Assembly (NCBI GenBank): GCA_020161835.1
Contig: JAIUNL010000018.1
Coordinates: forward strand, 38,052 to 102,051
Length of the DNA: 64,000 nucleotides
Direction: 5' to 3'
Source: Bacteroidota bacterium
GTDB lineage: Bacteria > Bacteroidota > JABWAT01
Below, in pieces: positions 45,093 to 53,695 of this stretch (positions within the stretch are counted from its first letter, which is position 1; each line of letters starts with the position of its first letter). Position numbers and translations under genes: made by a program. The notes under the pieces were generated by a model. The model searched no databases. It was not told the DNA's origin and saw only the letters and a program-made list of their open reading frames with translations.

Positions 45093-45148
45093 GTGACCAG
45101 GGACGGGGGACAGGTGACAGAAATTCGGGTTACGGATTACAACCTGTC
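45093..45148 (+). repeat. Heptad repeat (8 units)
   Basis: Units GGTGACC, AGGGACG, GGGGACA, GGTGACA, GAAATTC, GGGTTAC, GGATTAC and AACCTGT follow the GH30 stop in strict 7-bp register. The end runs into a CCCGC-TACT-GCGGG hairpin. Confidence 0.65.
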
Positions 45149-45193
45149 CCGCTACTGCGGGAGGTTACCAATTAAAGGGAAACAAAAAAAGTA

Positions 45194-45225
45194 TGTCATC
45201 CCGGACTTGATCCGGGATCCATGCC
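45194..45225. repeat. GTCATCCCGGA palindrome
   Basis: ATCCCGGA-CTTGA-TCCGGGAT (45198-45218) is a perfect hairpin preceded by GTC and followed by CCATGCC, a motif found dispersed in many genomes. Confidence 0.65.
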
Positions 45226-45248
45226 TTTTTTTATTCACATTTTTAACA

Positions 45249-45279
45249 GGGTGGTTTGAATTTATCTTCCAAACCACCC
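45249..45279 (-). terminator. Stem-loop directly after the T9SS cargo gene
   Basis: GGGTGGTTTG and CAAACCACCC are exact 10-bp arms with an 11-nt loop, touching the stop codon of the minus-strand gene at 45280. The T-tract is poor, so it may be a weak terminator or 3'-end protector. Confidence 0.5.
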
Positions 45280-46143
45280 TCACTTCAACAGCATCATCTT
45301 CTTCGACAAAACTTTACCCTCAGCCTCAAGCCTCACCAAATATAACCCCGACGGGAATTCATCTGCCTGAAAGGTTACTTGATGATTTCCTGGTGCCATA
45401 AACTCATTTTTTAGAACTCTGATTTCCCTGCCCGAAATATCATAAACCGTCATTTTGACCGGACCGGATTGAGTTAACCGAAACGGAATGGTGGTTGAAG
45501 GATTAAACGGGTTAGGGTAATTCTGACCCAGAATAACTGTATGTGGTTTTAAATGATCAGATTCAACACCAACTAATGTGCGAGTGGTATCGCCATAAAC
45601 CACACCATCGATGATACAACCCATCAACTTGGTACTTTCCGTACTTTCTGACATATTTGTAGCTAACAATCCAAATTTTTCACAGTAAAAATTTGTAAGA
45701 CTTATCACTCCACCATCATAAATAATTTGAAAAACAAGGACTTCCTGACCAAATACTTCTGAATTGAAAATATCATAAGTCAAAACACTCCAGCCCGTTG
45801 AATCTCCCCAATACCATTTTTCACCAATACTTGAACTGGAATTAAAAAAAAGCTCTTCACCATTTGATCTTAAAAGATAATATCCATTTTCTTCTGATTT
45901 TCTTACAAAATATTGTGTTTTGTTTCCATTCCCTAAATTAACGACTTCGTGGTAAATTTTTCCATTAACAATTTGGACACTGTCTGAAACCATAAGACGA
46001 TAGATTCCTATATCACCCAACCATCTGTCATACCATTTGTACACCCAAACATTCCCAGGTTTAACCGGAAGAACATAATCAAATTGTGCAAAACTTAGGG
46101 TAGAAAAACAAAGAAGGAGAAGCAAAAAACTTAATTTTTTCAT
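45280..46143 (-). CDS. Secreted protein with T9SS-type C-terminal sorting domain
   Basis: The 287-residue protein has a signal peptide ('...STLSFAQ') and an N-terminal beta-rich region of unknown function ('VLPVKPGNVWVYKWYDRW'). A C-terminal domain of about 85 residues follows: 'LGQNYPNPFNPSTTIPF', 'MTVYDISGREIRVL', 'GNHQVTFQADEFPSGLYLVRLEAEGKVLSKKMMLLK'. This is the Por-secretion tail (TIGR04183), which directs passage through the type IX secretion system and surface attachment. It implies the cell has a T9SS, though none of its parts are in this window. Confidence 0.88.
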   Translation of the reverse strand: MKKLSFLLLLLCFSTLSFAQFDYVLPVKPGNVWVYKWYDRWLGDIGIYRLMVSDSVQIVNGKIYHEVVNLGNGNKTQYFVRKSEENGYYLLRSNGEELFFNSSSSIGEKWYWGDSTGWSVLTYDIFNSEVFGQEVLVFQIIYDGGVISLTNFYCEKFGLLATNMSESTESTKLMGCIIDGVVYGDTTRTLVGVESDHLKPHTVILGQNYPNPFNPSTTIPFRLTQSGPVKMTVYDISGREIRVLKNEFMAPGNHQVTFQADEFPSGLYLVRLEAEGKVLSKKMMLLK

Positions 46144-46249
46144 TGGAAAGACTCTTTAAATTCTTGGATGATTTCGGAATAAATATAATCAAATATAATT
46201 TCTAAAATATATTTTATATTTCCTTTTCATCCTGGTCTAAAATTCAGCA

Positions 46250-46409
46250 AGGGCGTAGCCCTGACCTGTTTGTAGATAACTATAAAGAACAAAAAAAAGC
46301 TGCAGAGCAGTGACCCGTTTCGATTCCAAAGTTCAGGACAGGGCGCTCCGATGGAGCTATTATCCTATTAGTGATTTTCGTTTCTACAAACAGGTCACAC
46401 CTCTGGTGT
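46250..46409. repeat. REPIN-like bipartite palindromic element
   Basis: Two 14-bp arms, GACCTGTTTGTAGA (46263-46276) and TCTACAAACAGGTC (46383-46396), are exact inverted repeats 120 bp apart. Each arm is flanked on its outside by a small hairpin: AGGGC-GTA-GCCCT (46250-46262) and ACACC-TCT-GGTGT (46397-46409). A third hairpin, GCTCC-GAT-GGAGC, lies inside (46345-46357). The remainder of the 421-bp spacer 46144-46564 is AT-rich and has no gene. Confidence 0.7.
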
Positions 46410-46564
46410 TTCAAAATTGAAACTGCAAATTGACTTCCTTTCTGGCCGGTTTCCCCTCATTTTCCCTTTTAACTCCTCACTTCTGTCTTCTTACCCCGAA
46501 AGCTTTCGGGATCTTCATTGTACTTCGACTTCTGTCTTTCCCCCTTTTTCCGTATCTTCGCACC

Positions 46565-47611
46565 ATGAAATTTATTGATGAAACCCAGATTTATTTAAAA
46601 GCCGGTGACGGCGGTAATGGTTGTGTCGCTTTCCGGCGTGAAAAATTCGTTCCCAAAGGCGGTCCAGGCGGTGGTGATGGCGGTAATGGCGGATCCATTT
46701 ACATGGTTGGCGACCGGAATATCAACACGCTTCTTGACCTCAGATATCAGAAAAAATACCAGATTGCCCGTGCCCAGCATGGAATGGGTTCTCTTTGTCA
46801 TGGAAAAGATTCCGAAGATATCACGGTTCCTGTTCCGCTTGGAACGGTTGTGACTGATCTGGTAACCAACGAAATCATTGCCGAAATCACCGAACACGAA
46901 CAGAAAATCTGCATCGCCCGTGGTGGCCGTGGCGGCCTCGGAAATGCCAATTTTGCTACGTCAACCAATCGTGCACCTTATTATGCCACTGAAGGTAAAC
47001 AAGGCACCGAACGTGAAGTCAAGGTTGAACTGAAATTACTTGCCGATGTCGGACTTGTGGGTTTCCCGAATGCCGGAAAATCTACACTCATTTCTTCAGT
47101 TTCATCAGCAAAACCAAAAATTGCAGATTATCCTTTTACGACACTCGTACCAAATCTGGGAATTGTTTTTCACGATCATCATCAGTCATTCGTGATGGCT
47201 GATATGCCCGGTATTATTGAAGGTGCCGCCGAAGGAAAAGGTCTTGGCATCCAGTTTTTAAAACATATCGAGCGGAATCACGTTCTTGCTTTTCTGATTC
47301 CTGCAGATGCGCCCGATTTTGCTGCTGAACTGAAAATTTTGCGGGATGAATGCAAAAAATTCTCCAAATCGCTTGCCTCAAAACCTTACGTGGTCATCAT
47401 TTCCAAAATGGATCTGGCACAGGATGAGGCAGAGTTTTCTGCAAAACGAAAGAAATTAAAAGTTAAAGCTCTTGTGCATGAGATCTCTGCAGTAACCGAA
47501 ACCGGTACGAAAGAACTTGTTCACACGTTATGGAACCTGATCACCGAGTCAAAAAAACTGGCGTATGAAGCCTCTCTGGCCCCAAAGGCTGAGGAAGTCT
47601 GGCGCCCCTAA
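46565..47611 (+). CDS. obgE: Obg GTPase
   Basis: Obg is an essential GTPase of 50S ribosome assembly and stress response. From ATG 46565 it has 348 residues: a glycine-rich Obg fold ('LKAGDGGNGCVAFRREKFVPKGGPGGGDGGNGG'-type start), then the G domain with G1 'GFPNAGKST', switch II 'DMPGIIEGAAEGKGLG' and G4 'ISKMD'. The upstream extension of the frame to 46430 is intergenic sequence and rejected. The C-terminal extension is short. dprA starts 12 bp later. Confidence 0.95.
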   Translation: MKFIDETQIYLKAGDGGNGCVAFRREKFVPKGGPGGGDGGNGGSIYMVGDRNINTLLDLRYQKKYQIARAQHGMGSLCHGKDSEDITVPVPLGTVVTDLVTNEIIAEITEHEQKICIARGGRGGLGNANFATSTNRAPYYATEGKQGTEREVKVELKLLADVGLVGFPNAGKSTLISSVSSAKPKIADYPFTTLVPNLGIVFHDHHQSFVMADMPGIIEGAAEGKGLGIQFLKHIERNHVLAFLIPADAPDFAAELKILRDECKKFSKSLASKPYVVIISKMDLAQDEAEFSAKRKKLKVKALVHEISAVTETGTKELVHTLWNLITESKKLAYEASLAPKAEEVWRP

Positions 47612-47623
47612 TTTTTTCTTGTT

Positions 47624-48721
47624 ATGCAAACATCGCTGAACAAAACCGAACTGGCGCTCCTGCTCAATCAGGTGCCCGGTCTTGGGGATTTTCTTATCCG
47701 GCGGATTCTGACTTATTACGAGTCATTCGACCAGTTTAAGAAAGTCTCTGCCCGGCATCTTGAAGCTATAGACGGAATCGGGAAAGTCCGTGCCGCCGAT
47801 CTCACCTCATTTGACTATGACCGGGAAGCCATCGCCGAAGAATTCCGTTTTCTCGACAGGATTAAAGGCGAAATTATTCCGTTCTGGTCTGAAGACTATC
47901 CGTCACGATTGAAAAATCTGGATGGAATGCCGCTATTGCTTTACTGGTGCGGAAATAAGTCTGCTCTGGAATCAGATTCAATCGCAGTTGTCGGCACACG
48001 GAAACCGACTCAATACGGCATAACTGCCGCCGATTTTTTCACCCGTGATCTCGTCAACGCCGGACTCACCATCGTCTCTGGTTTCGCCCGTGGCATCGAT
48101 ACGATTGCCCATCAAACAGCTATTAAAGAAGGCGGTACCACGATTGCAGTTATGGGATCGGGATTCAAACACATTTATCCATCCGAAAACAAATCACTCA
48201 TCCCAAAGCTCATTGAAAACGGTGGGATTTTATCAGAATACAGTCCGTTTACCCTGCCGGACCCGGGGCATTTCCCTGACCGGAACCGGATTATTTCGGG
48301 ATTAAGTTACGGAACATTGGTTGTTGAAGCTGCAGAATCGGGTGGTGCTTTAATTACGGCTGCCTATGCGCTTGAACAGAACAAAGAAGTCTTTGCGGTA
48401 CCGGGAGAAGTTTTTCAGGACAGAAGCAAAGGAACCAACCGGCTGATTTTAAACGGACAGGCAAAACTGGTTCTGTCTGCACAGGATATTCTTGCTGAAC
48501 TTCCAGGGTTTTCTGTGAATCAGAAAGAGAAAATTTCGTTACCTGAACTGAGTTTGTTTGAAGAGAAAATTTACAACGCTTTAGGCGGCGAACCCATCCA
48601 CATTGATGTGCTGGCAGAAAGATGTGAAATGAAAACGTCGGAATTGCTCATTCATTTGCTGACACTTGAATTTAAAGCGCTGGTCAGACAAATTCCCGGT
48701 AAGTATTTTATGAAGTATTGA
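47624..48721 (+). CDS. dprA: DNA-processing protein DprA
   Basis: DprA loads RecA onto incoming single-stranded DNA during transformation. The 365-residue protein has an N-terminal helix-hairpin region ('LLNQVPGLGDFLIRRIL', 'IDGIGKVRAADL'). The Rossmann core shows 'IAVVGTRKPTQYG', 'IVSGFARGIDTIAH', 'AVMGSGFKHIYPSEN', 'FPDRNRIISGLSYGTLVVEA' and 'GSGALITA'-type residues. A C-terminal winged helix ends it ('IHIDVLAERCEMKTSELLIHLLTLEFK'). It is complete, so DNA uptake competence is possible. It is followed by heptad repeats. Confidence 0.95.
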   Translation: MQTSLNKTELALLLNQVPGLGDFLIRRILTYYESFDQFKKVSARHLEAIDGIGKVRAADLTSFDYDREAIAEEFRFLDRIKGEIIPFWSEDYPSRLKNLDGMPLLLYWCGNKSALESDSIAVVGTRKPTQYGITAADFFTRDLVNAGLTIVSGFARGIDTIAHQTAIKEGGTTIAVMGSGFKHIYPSENKSLIPKLIENGGILSEYSPFTLPDPGHFPDRNRIISGLSYGTLVVEAAESGGALITAAYALEQNKEVFAVPGEVFQDRSKGTNRLILNGQAKLVLSAQDILAELPGFSVNQKEKISLPELSLFEEKIYNALGGEPIHIDVLAERCEMKTSELLIHLLTLEFKALVRQIPGKYFMKY

Positions 48722-48723
48722 GG

Positions 48724-48786
48724 AAGAAGTTAGAAGTTAGAAGTTAGAAGGTAGAAGACAGAAGTCTGAAGTCAGGAGCCAGCAGA
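48724..48786 (+). repeat. Heptad repeat (9 units)
   Basis: In register: AAGAAGT, TAGAAGT, TAGAAGT, TAGAAGG, TAGAAGA, CAGAAGT, CTGAAGT, CAGGAGC, CAGCAGA. It starts three bases after the dprA stop. Confidence 0.75.
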
Positions 48787-48854
48787 AAATTTGCTTAGGT
48801 TGAACAAAAAAATGAAGTATTTAAAAACTTACTTAATTTAGATATCTGTTTTGA

Positions 48855-48910
48855 CGTAACCCGTAATCGTTTTTAGCATTCCGTCACAAGTCACTTGTCC
48901 CTTGTCACCG
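48855..48910 (-). repeat. Heptad repeat (8 units, minus orientation)
   Basis: Read on the minus strand: GGTGACA, AGGGACA, AGTGACT, TGTGACG, GAATGCT, AAAAACG, ATTACGG, GTTACGT. The same unit types occur at 45093 and 60978. Confidence 0.65.
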
Positions 48911-48921
48911 GCAATTTTGGG

Positions 48922-49143
48922 TCAATTCCGGAAATTGGTATAGTAAATATCGTAAAGCATGAGTTTTGAGAAGAAGGTCGATGCATCGAGGTCGTTGGTG
49001 ATGCGGAGGATAATTTCAATTCCGTCTGAGGAAGTTTTGCTGACTTGCAGCGGCGCAAGTTGATGCTGATTAATCAGCTCAAGAAGAAGGTCGAGTTCCA
49101 GTTGTGATTCACATTTCAACCGGATCATACTATCGGGTGCCAT
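48922..49143 (-). CDS. Small hypothetical protein
   Basis: A 73-residue frame ('MAPDSMIRLKCESQLELDLLLELINQHQLAPLQV...', split here) shows a helix-strand-strand-helix pattern that looks like a genuine small alpha/beta protein, with charged and hydrophobic residues distributed as in real proteins. No family is recognised. It stands alone between repeat-rich spacers. An internal start at Met6 is also possible. Moderate confidence only. Confidence 0.5.
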   Translation of the reverse strand: MAPDSMIRLKCESQLELDLLLELINQHQLAPLQVSKTSSDGIEIILRITNDLDASTFFSKLMLYDIYYTNFRN

Positions 49144-49338
49144 AACTAACCATTTTCCATTAAAGTGTGGGTTGAGTTATAGTACAAAAATCATGCCCCA
49201 TTAAAAACCTGTTCAGAAACCTCAATGTAAACGTTTACATTTTTTCCTGATTAGTTTTTTAGACAGGTAAGTGAGGTAAAAAAGGGGCAGTTAGTTTGGT
49301 TCTGTGAAATTGGGAAATGGTATTTATCATTTCTGGCT

Positions 49339-49429
49339 AAAATGGCGGGCACTTTCCCGATTCTCGGGACTCAGCGACCGCCATTTTCCTGAACTTACAC
49401 CGTACCACGTACAACGTACCCGTACCACC
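49339..49429. repeat. Nested hairpin followed by a degenerate heptad tract
   Basis: AAAATGGCGG (49339-49348) and CCGCCATTTT (49378-49387) are exact arms around a second stem TCCCGA-TTC-TCGGGA (49355-49369) and an ACTCAG-like box. Then GAACTTA, CACCGTA, CCACGTA, CAACGTA, CCCGTA, CCACCA (49391-49429) form a heptad tract with one 6-mer slip, ending beside the mqnD stop. Confidence 0.65.
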
Positions 49430-49432
49430 ATT

Positions 49433-50284
49433 TTAAGCCCATTCAAGCTTCACCGGTTTTGCAAGAATGTGATGCTCGACGCCTAATTTCATTAAAAGAT
49501 CAGCCGAAAGCTTCACATCCGGTGAGGTTGTTTCCGTATCGGCATTTGCGTAGAGGGAAAGATACTCATCAATTTTATTGTAATTCCCCAATTCTTTAAT
49601 TCCTCTCGGATCATTTTCCATCCAGAGTTCAATCATTTTATCCCGGTGTTTCAGCGAATACCTGATTGATTCCTGCAAAATATCAGAAACCCGGCGGATA
49701 TGTTCATTCCCAAGTTTTCGGCTGATGACATTAACCCCCAATGGCAATGGAAGCTGAAACTGGCGAAACCACCATTTCCCAATATCCTCAACGAGATGAA
49801 GTCCACGGTCTTTATAGATCAACCGCCCTTCATGAATAATTAAACCGGCATCCACATCTCCTTTTTCAATGGAATCAAAAATCCGGTAAAAAGGTTCAAT
49901 TGGTGTTACAACCGGATCATGACTGGGAATCATAAGCTTCAGCACAAGATAAGCCGTTGTTTTTAGTCCCGGAATGGCAATTTTTGAAGACGACAGGTCA
50001 GATAGTGAGTCCTGATTCTTCGAAACAAGAACAGGTCCGTAATTCCGGCCAACGCTGGCGCCATGTGATAAAATGAGATAATGATCAGCCAGATCGGCAT
50101 AGGCATGAAGAGAAATTGCAGAAACATCAAACCGGTTGCTTTCATTGGCCATTTGGTTTAACTTTTGGGTGTCAAAAGTCTGAGCCAGAAATTGATATTC
50201 ACCGGTTGGAATCCAGCCCATCATCGCCGGATAAAACATAAAAAAATCGTCCGAATCAGGACTGTAAGCTAATCTGATATTCAT
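49433..50284 (-). CDS. mqnD: 1,4-dihydroxy-6-naphthoate synthase
   Basis: MqnD acts late in the futalosine pathway to menaquinone. From ATG 50284 the protein has 283 residues and the periplasmic-binding-like fold of the family: 'IRLAYSPDSDDFFMFYPAM' at the N terminus (substrate Asp/Ser loop), 'FDVSAISLHAYADLADHYLIL', 'GASVGRNYGPVLVSK', 'AGLIIHEGRLIYKDRGLHLVEDIGKWW' and 'PLPLGVNVISRKLG'. The frame upstream to 50416 lies inside mqnB and is rejected. The start is 2 bp from the divergent mqnB start. Confidence 0.93.
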   Translation of the reverse strand: MNIRLAYSPDSDDFFMFYPAMMGWIPTGEYQFLAQTFDTQKLNQMANESNRFDVSAISLHAYADLADHYLILSHGASVGRNYGPVLVSKNQDSLSDLSSSKIAIPGLKTTAYLVLKLMIPSHDPVVTPIEPFYRIFDSIEKGDVDAGLIIHEGRLIYKDRGLHLVEDIGKWWFRQFQLPLPLGVNVISRKLGNEHIRRVSDILQESIRYSLKHRDKMIELWMENDPRGIKELGNYNKIDEYLSLYANADTETTSPDVKLSADLLMKLGVEHHILAKPVKLEWA

Positions 50285-50286
50285 AT

Positions 50287-50895
50287 ATGGAAACCATCCT
50301 TGTTCTGAGTGCCGTTCAAAGAGAACAACAGTATTTAAATGTCGGGAAATCCGGCTCAAATTTAAAATTGGGTGTATGCGGAGTTGGTCCGGTTGATGCA
50401 GGAATTCAGACTGCAAAACTTATTTCTGTGCTGAAGCCCACCCAGGTTTGGTTTATTGGGACTGCCGGCGCCTATCCTGAACGTTATTTATCCCCCGGTG
50501 ACGTGGTTATCGGGTCTGAATTTTTATTTGGAGATGCAGGACTTTCATCCGGATCCAGTTATGTGCCTGAAATCCAGATTATGAAATCGGAGCCTGTCAC
50601 ACTTTGTCTGGAACCAACCTTTCCCTTCAAAGTTAAAAACGGGAAAATCCTAACCGTTCCATCCATTACCAAATCTGAAAAAAGTGCTGTTGAACTCCGT
50701 GATCATTTTGGTGCGGATGCAGAACATCTCGAAGTATTTTCAGTTTGGCGGGCATGCAATCTTTTCCACATTCCCTTCTCTGCCGTTCTGGGAATCAGCA
50801 ACATTGTGGGTCCGGAAGCACATGAACAATGGAAGTTATGGCAGGATCCGGCAGTTAAACATGCCTCATCCGTTTTTGAATTTTTGTCTTCCTGA
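50287..50895 (+). CDS. mqnB: Futalosine hydrolase
   Basis: MqnB releases hypoxanthine from futalosine, an early step of the same pathway as mqnD. The 202-residue nucleoside phosphorylase-like protein has 'LVLSAVQREQQYL' at the start, 'LGVCGVGPVDAGIQTAKLI', 'VWFIGTAGAYPE..YLSPGDVVIGSEFLFGDAG' and a late 'EHLEVFSVWRACNLFHIPFSAVLGISNIVG'. Function is supported by the neighbouring mqnD. The stop of mqnB is 34 bp before the next gene. Confidence 0.88.
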   Translation: METILVLSAVQREQQYLNVGKSGSNLKLGVCGVGPVDAGIQTAKLISVLKPTQVWFIGTAGAYPERYLSPGDVVIGSEFLFGDAGLSSGSSYVPEIQIMKSEPVTLCLEPTFPFKVKNGKILTVPSITKSEKSAVELRDHFGADAEHLEVFSVWRACNLFHIPFSAVLGISNIVGPEAHEQWKLWQDPAVKHASSVFEFLSS

Positions 50896-50929
50896 ATCTT
50901 TTACCCGGGTGCGACCGTACAAGTTAGCC

Positions 50930-52345
50930 ATGATGTCAATCCGAACATATCCAAAACTGATTCTTCTGGCAACTGTTGTTCTTCTCAGCGGATGCGGACA
51001 AGCATCTTTTGTCACCCAGAGAACTTCAATTCAGGATGATGTCATTTCACGTTCGACTTCCTCTGCATCCATTCAAAAGCTTGATAAAATCCCCGACAGC
51101 AAATCCATTCAATTTCGCCTGTTCAGACAACTCAACCGTGGCGGACTTTTCTTTTTCAGCCAAAAATTTGATTCCAGCCTCATCGCATTTGATCTGGCTG
51201 AAGATATCATTGAAGATCAATATACACGCCGGGTTTCACAGGAAGTTTCGAGTGTTCTTACCAATCAATATTCAGTAAATTATGCAGGGTACCCGGTTGA
51301 GCATCTCTTTGTTCACTTTTTCAAATCTCTGATCTTTCTTCAGCAGGATAATATTCAGGGTGCTGCCATTGAAGTCAGAAAGTTGCAGCTCAAGCTTGAT
51401 TATCTTGAAAATCATCAGGATCCGTACAAAATCAAACGGTCTGATTTTAAACTTTTCAACGAGTATTCTGCCTGGATTTCATGGTTAAACGGTGACGAAA
51501 ATGATGCCCGTGTAAATTTCAGACTAACCGGGGTTGATTTTGATTCCCTGAAATATACGTTGCCCTCAAAGGACAATGTTCACCTGAAAATCAGCCTGAA
51601 CGGACTTATTTCAGAATTAAACGAAGCCTATTACCGTTTAATCGTGACCACAGATGAGGACGTTCATACTCTTAAAGTTGCTTATCCGGTAAATTTCAAT
51701 CCGTTTCTTTCTACACCATCGAACGTGGGTCCGTTAACCGGCACTACACGGTCATCCGGAATGGACGTCAATGCAGAATTCGAAAAGCAGTTCGAAATTT
51801 CAGAAAAGGCACTTTTACCAAAAACATTTACCCGGGTAGCAACCAAATTTATACTGGCAGAAGCAGCCACACAGATTTCTGATAAAATGCTTGAAGAACG
51901 GGAAGAAGAACGTCAAAAAAAGAAGGAAAAAGGAGAGAAGGTTGAAGAATCTGATGGGGTAGATGCTTTACTTATAGGAATCAATATTTTCGGAAATATC
52001 ATGAAGGTGACCAATGACGTTACCGAGAAAGCTGATCTCAGGCAGTGGTTTACACTTCCTTCATCGGTAACTATTTCATTACTGAATCAAAAGCCAGAGT
52101 TAACAACACAGTCAGTTTTTAAACTTATTTCTACAAACTTAATTACAGTTGAATTTAACCCGCCACAAAGACTCAATAAGTTCAACCCGGATGAATTTGA
52201 GAGAACTGATTATCTGGATTTCAGCGGTGACAGAAAGCCAGAACACGAGGATGAAGATCGGCGTTACCGGCGAAAATCTTCTGATCACTCAGCGTCAGAA
52301 TCCAGATTGAATATTCTCAATAAAACCATTTTTAAGCCAAACTGA
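50930..52345 (+). CDS. COG3014-family lipoprotein
   Basis: The 471-residue protein starts at the ATG pair 50930/50933 and has a lipoprotein signal ending 'VVLLSGC'. A TPR-like first half ('RGGLFFFSQKFDSSLIAFDLAEDIIED', 'FVHFFKSLIFLQQDNIQGAAIEVRKLQLKLDYLE', 'YSAWISWLNGDENDAR') leads to a conserved second half ('FTRVATKFILAEAATQISDKM', 'TEKADLRQWFTLPSSV'). These are the marks of COG3014, an uncharacterised envelope lipoprotein family. A Lys/Glu-rich stretch (EEREEERQKKKEKGEK) and a charged tail (HEDEDRRYRR) are local insertions. Confidence 0.8.
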   Translation: MMSIRTYPKLILLATVVLLSGCGQASFVTQRTSIQDDVISRSTSSASIQKLDKIPDSKSIQFRLFRQLNRGGLFFFSQKFDSSLIAFDLAEDIIEDQYTRRVSQEVSSVLTNQYSVNYAGYPVEHLFVHFFKSLIFLQQDNIQGAAIEVRKLQLKLDYLENHQDPYKIKRSDFKLFNEYSAWISWLNGDENDARVNFRLTGVDFDSLKYTLPSKDNVHLKISLNGLISELNEAYYRLIVTTDEDVHTLKVAYPVNFNPFLSTPSNVGPLTGTTRSSGMDVNAEFEKQFEISEKALLPKTFTRVATKFILAEAATQISDKMLEEREEERQKKKEKGEKVEESDGVDALLIGINIFGNIMKVTNDVTEKADLRQWFTLPSSVTISLLNQKPELTTQSVFKLISTNLITVEFNPPQRLNKFNPDEFERTDYLDFSGDRKPEHEDEDRRYRRKSSDHSASESRLNILNKTIFKPN

Positions 52346-52385
52346 CTTTCATCAGCAGTCATATTTCCAATCTCAATACAAATTT

Positions 52386-52949
52386 CTACCTGACAAACCG
52401 CCATTTCAGCTGACTCCAGGAATAATTTCCCGACAGAGAATAATCACGCCACCTGTAAATATTCCAGAAACCCTGCTTATCTTTTCTCAGAGATAAAACC
52501 ATTTTCCCATCTATAAAACTCGGATAATCGGTACTTGATCTTGGAACGAGCAACCTATAATCTGCCCGCCATTCTGCTGAATCAATCTGATTAACCAGTT
52601 TGGGTTCAAGAAACTGCAGAGTTAATTTTTCGTTTGGTAAAAGGTCGAGAATCAGGTTTGAGAATGAAGACACTTCCTGTTGTTGGTCAAGCACTGGAAT
52701 AAGCACCTGAAGTTCAGGGCTTGGAATAAACAGGTAGGAGTCCGGATTATCAGGATCACCCAGACATTTCCGGAAATTTTCCTTATTTGCTTCCGAAAAG
52801 GAAAGTCTTAAGTTTTCAGGAACATCCTCTGGAACGATAGGCTGAACAAACGAGGAACGGAAAGAAGAAGGTGATTCATGATCACGGGGTTCAAACCATT
52901 CGCAACCAATCAAAGTGAAAAACAGGACAAGGAAGATGAAAATTTTCAT
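52386..52949 (-). CDS. Hypothetical lipoprotein
   Basis: A 187-residue protein with lipobox 'TLIGC' (Cys16). The rest is a compact mixed fold with 'LTLQFLEPKLVNQIDSAEWRADYRLLVP' and an end 'GKMVLSLRKDKQGFWNIYRWRDYSLSGNYSWSQLKWRF', reminiscent of NTF2/SnoaL-like periplasmic proteins, but I do not name a family. It overlaps the upstream methyltransferase gene by 4 nt. Last gene of the minus-strand run; convergent with the COG3014 gene across 40 bp. Confidence 0.75.
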   Translation of the reverse strand: MKIFIFLVLFFTLIGCEWFEPRDHESPSSFRSSFVQPIVPEDVPENLRLSFSEANKENFRKCLGDPDNPDSYLFIPSPELQVLIPVLDQQQEVSSFSNLILDLLPNEKLTLQFLEPKLVNQIDSAEWRADYRLLVPRSSTDYPSFIDGKMVLSLRKDKQGFWNIYRWRDYSLSGNYSWSQLKWRFVR

Positions 52950-53695
52950 TCATCTTTCCTTGCAATCAGAATCAAACGCTGACTCTTCTCTGACAGAGGG
53001 TTTCCGTCAAAATCACCGGCTCGGTATTCTACCTTCAGATTAAAGGTAAACAGCACCCGTTCAATCAGAGCCGGATCATACAGTTTAACAGATTCTTCAA
53101 ATTCCAATTTTCCCAGACCGGCATGTTCAAGCAACACCTTTTTCTTAACCGTATCACCTTCAATGCGTCTTTGCTGGAAAATCCGGGTTCCATTTACCAC
53201 TTTTTCATCCTGGGGGACAAGATTATTTCGTATGAATGAACCATTGAGGTAATCAAAAATAAAATATCCACCAGGAACAAGATGATCTGAAACCGTTTTA
53301 AAAACACTGAAATTTTCACGGTCATCATCAAAATAACCAAAGCTGGTAAACAAATTAAAAATTCCGTCGAAAGGCAACGGGAACTTAAAAAATCTCATGT
53401 CCTGTCGTGAAAAAGTGATATTCAGTTTTTTGGAAGAAGCTTCATTCCGTGCTACTTCAAGTAGATTTTCTGAAAGATCAGCACCGGTAACCTGAAACCC
53501 CTTTTCTGCAAGTAAAACAGAATGACGGCCAGCTCCGCAGGCAAGATCGAGCACTTTTGCACCATGGGGCAGACCTGTAACGGGAAGAACCAGATTCAGA
53601 AGTTTTTTGGCATCTTCATCATCACGGTGAGCATAAACCTGAAGGTAAAGCGGATGGTTAAACCAGGTTTCAAACCAGTTTTTATTTGATTGCAT
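52946..53695 (-). CDS. Class I SAM-dependent methyltransferase
   Basis: From ATG 53695 the enzyme has 249 residues. It starts 'MQSNKNWFETWFNHPLYLQVYAHRDDEDA', a start known from a group of small Bacteroidota/Chlorobi methyltransferases, and shows motif I 'VLDLACGAGRHSVLL', acidic 'VTGADLSENLL' and 'LVPGGYFIFDYLN'. The target is unknown. The frame beginning at 53755 lies inside menG and is rejected; even so, its start overlaps menG by 14 nt. Confidence 0.82.
   Translation of the reverse strand: MQSNKNWFETWFNHPLYLQVYAHRDDEDAKKLLNLVLPVTGLPHGAKVLDLACGAGRHSVLLAEKGFQVTGADLSENLLEVARNEASSKKLNITFSRQDMRFFKFPLPFDGIFNLFTSFGYFDDDRENFSVFKTVSDHLVPGGYFIFDYLNGSFIRNNLVPQDEKVVNGTRIFQQRRIEGDTVKKKVLLEHAGLGKLEFEESVKLYDPALIERVLFTFNLKVEYRAGDFDGNPLSEKSQRLILIARKDE

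Noticed and set aside
45093..45401. 102-codon frame after the GH30 gene
   Set aside because: It is made of heptad repeat and a GTCATCCCGGA palindrome, then runs antisense to the T9SS sorting domain.
46430..46564. 45-residue N-terminal extension of Obg
   Set aside because: The Obg fold starts at the ATG at 46565; the extension is intergenic, low in charged residues and not family-like.
50285..50416. 44-residue N-terminal extension of MqnD
   Set aside because: It would lie within mqnB on the other strand, and the family N terminus starts at 50284.
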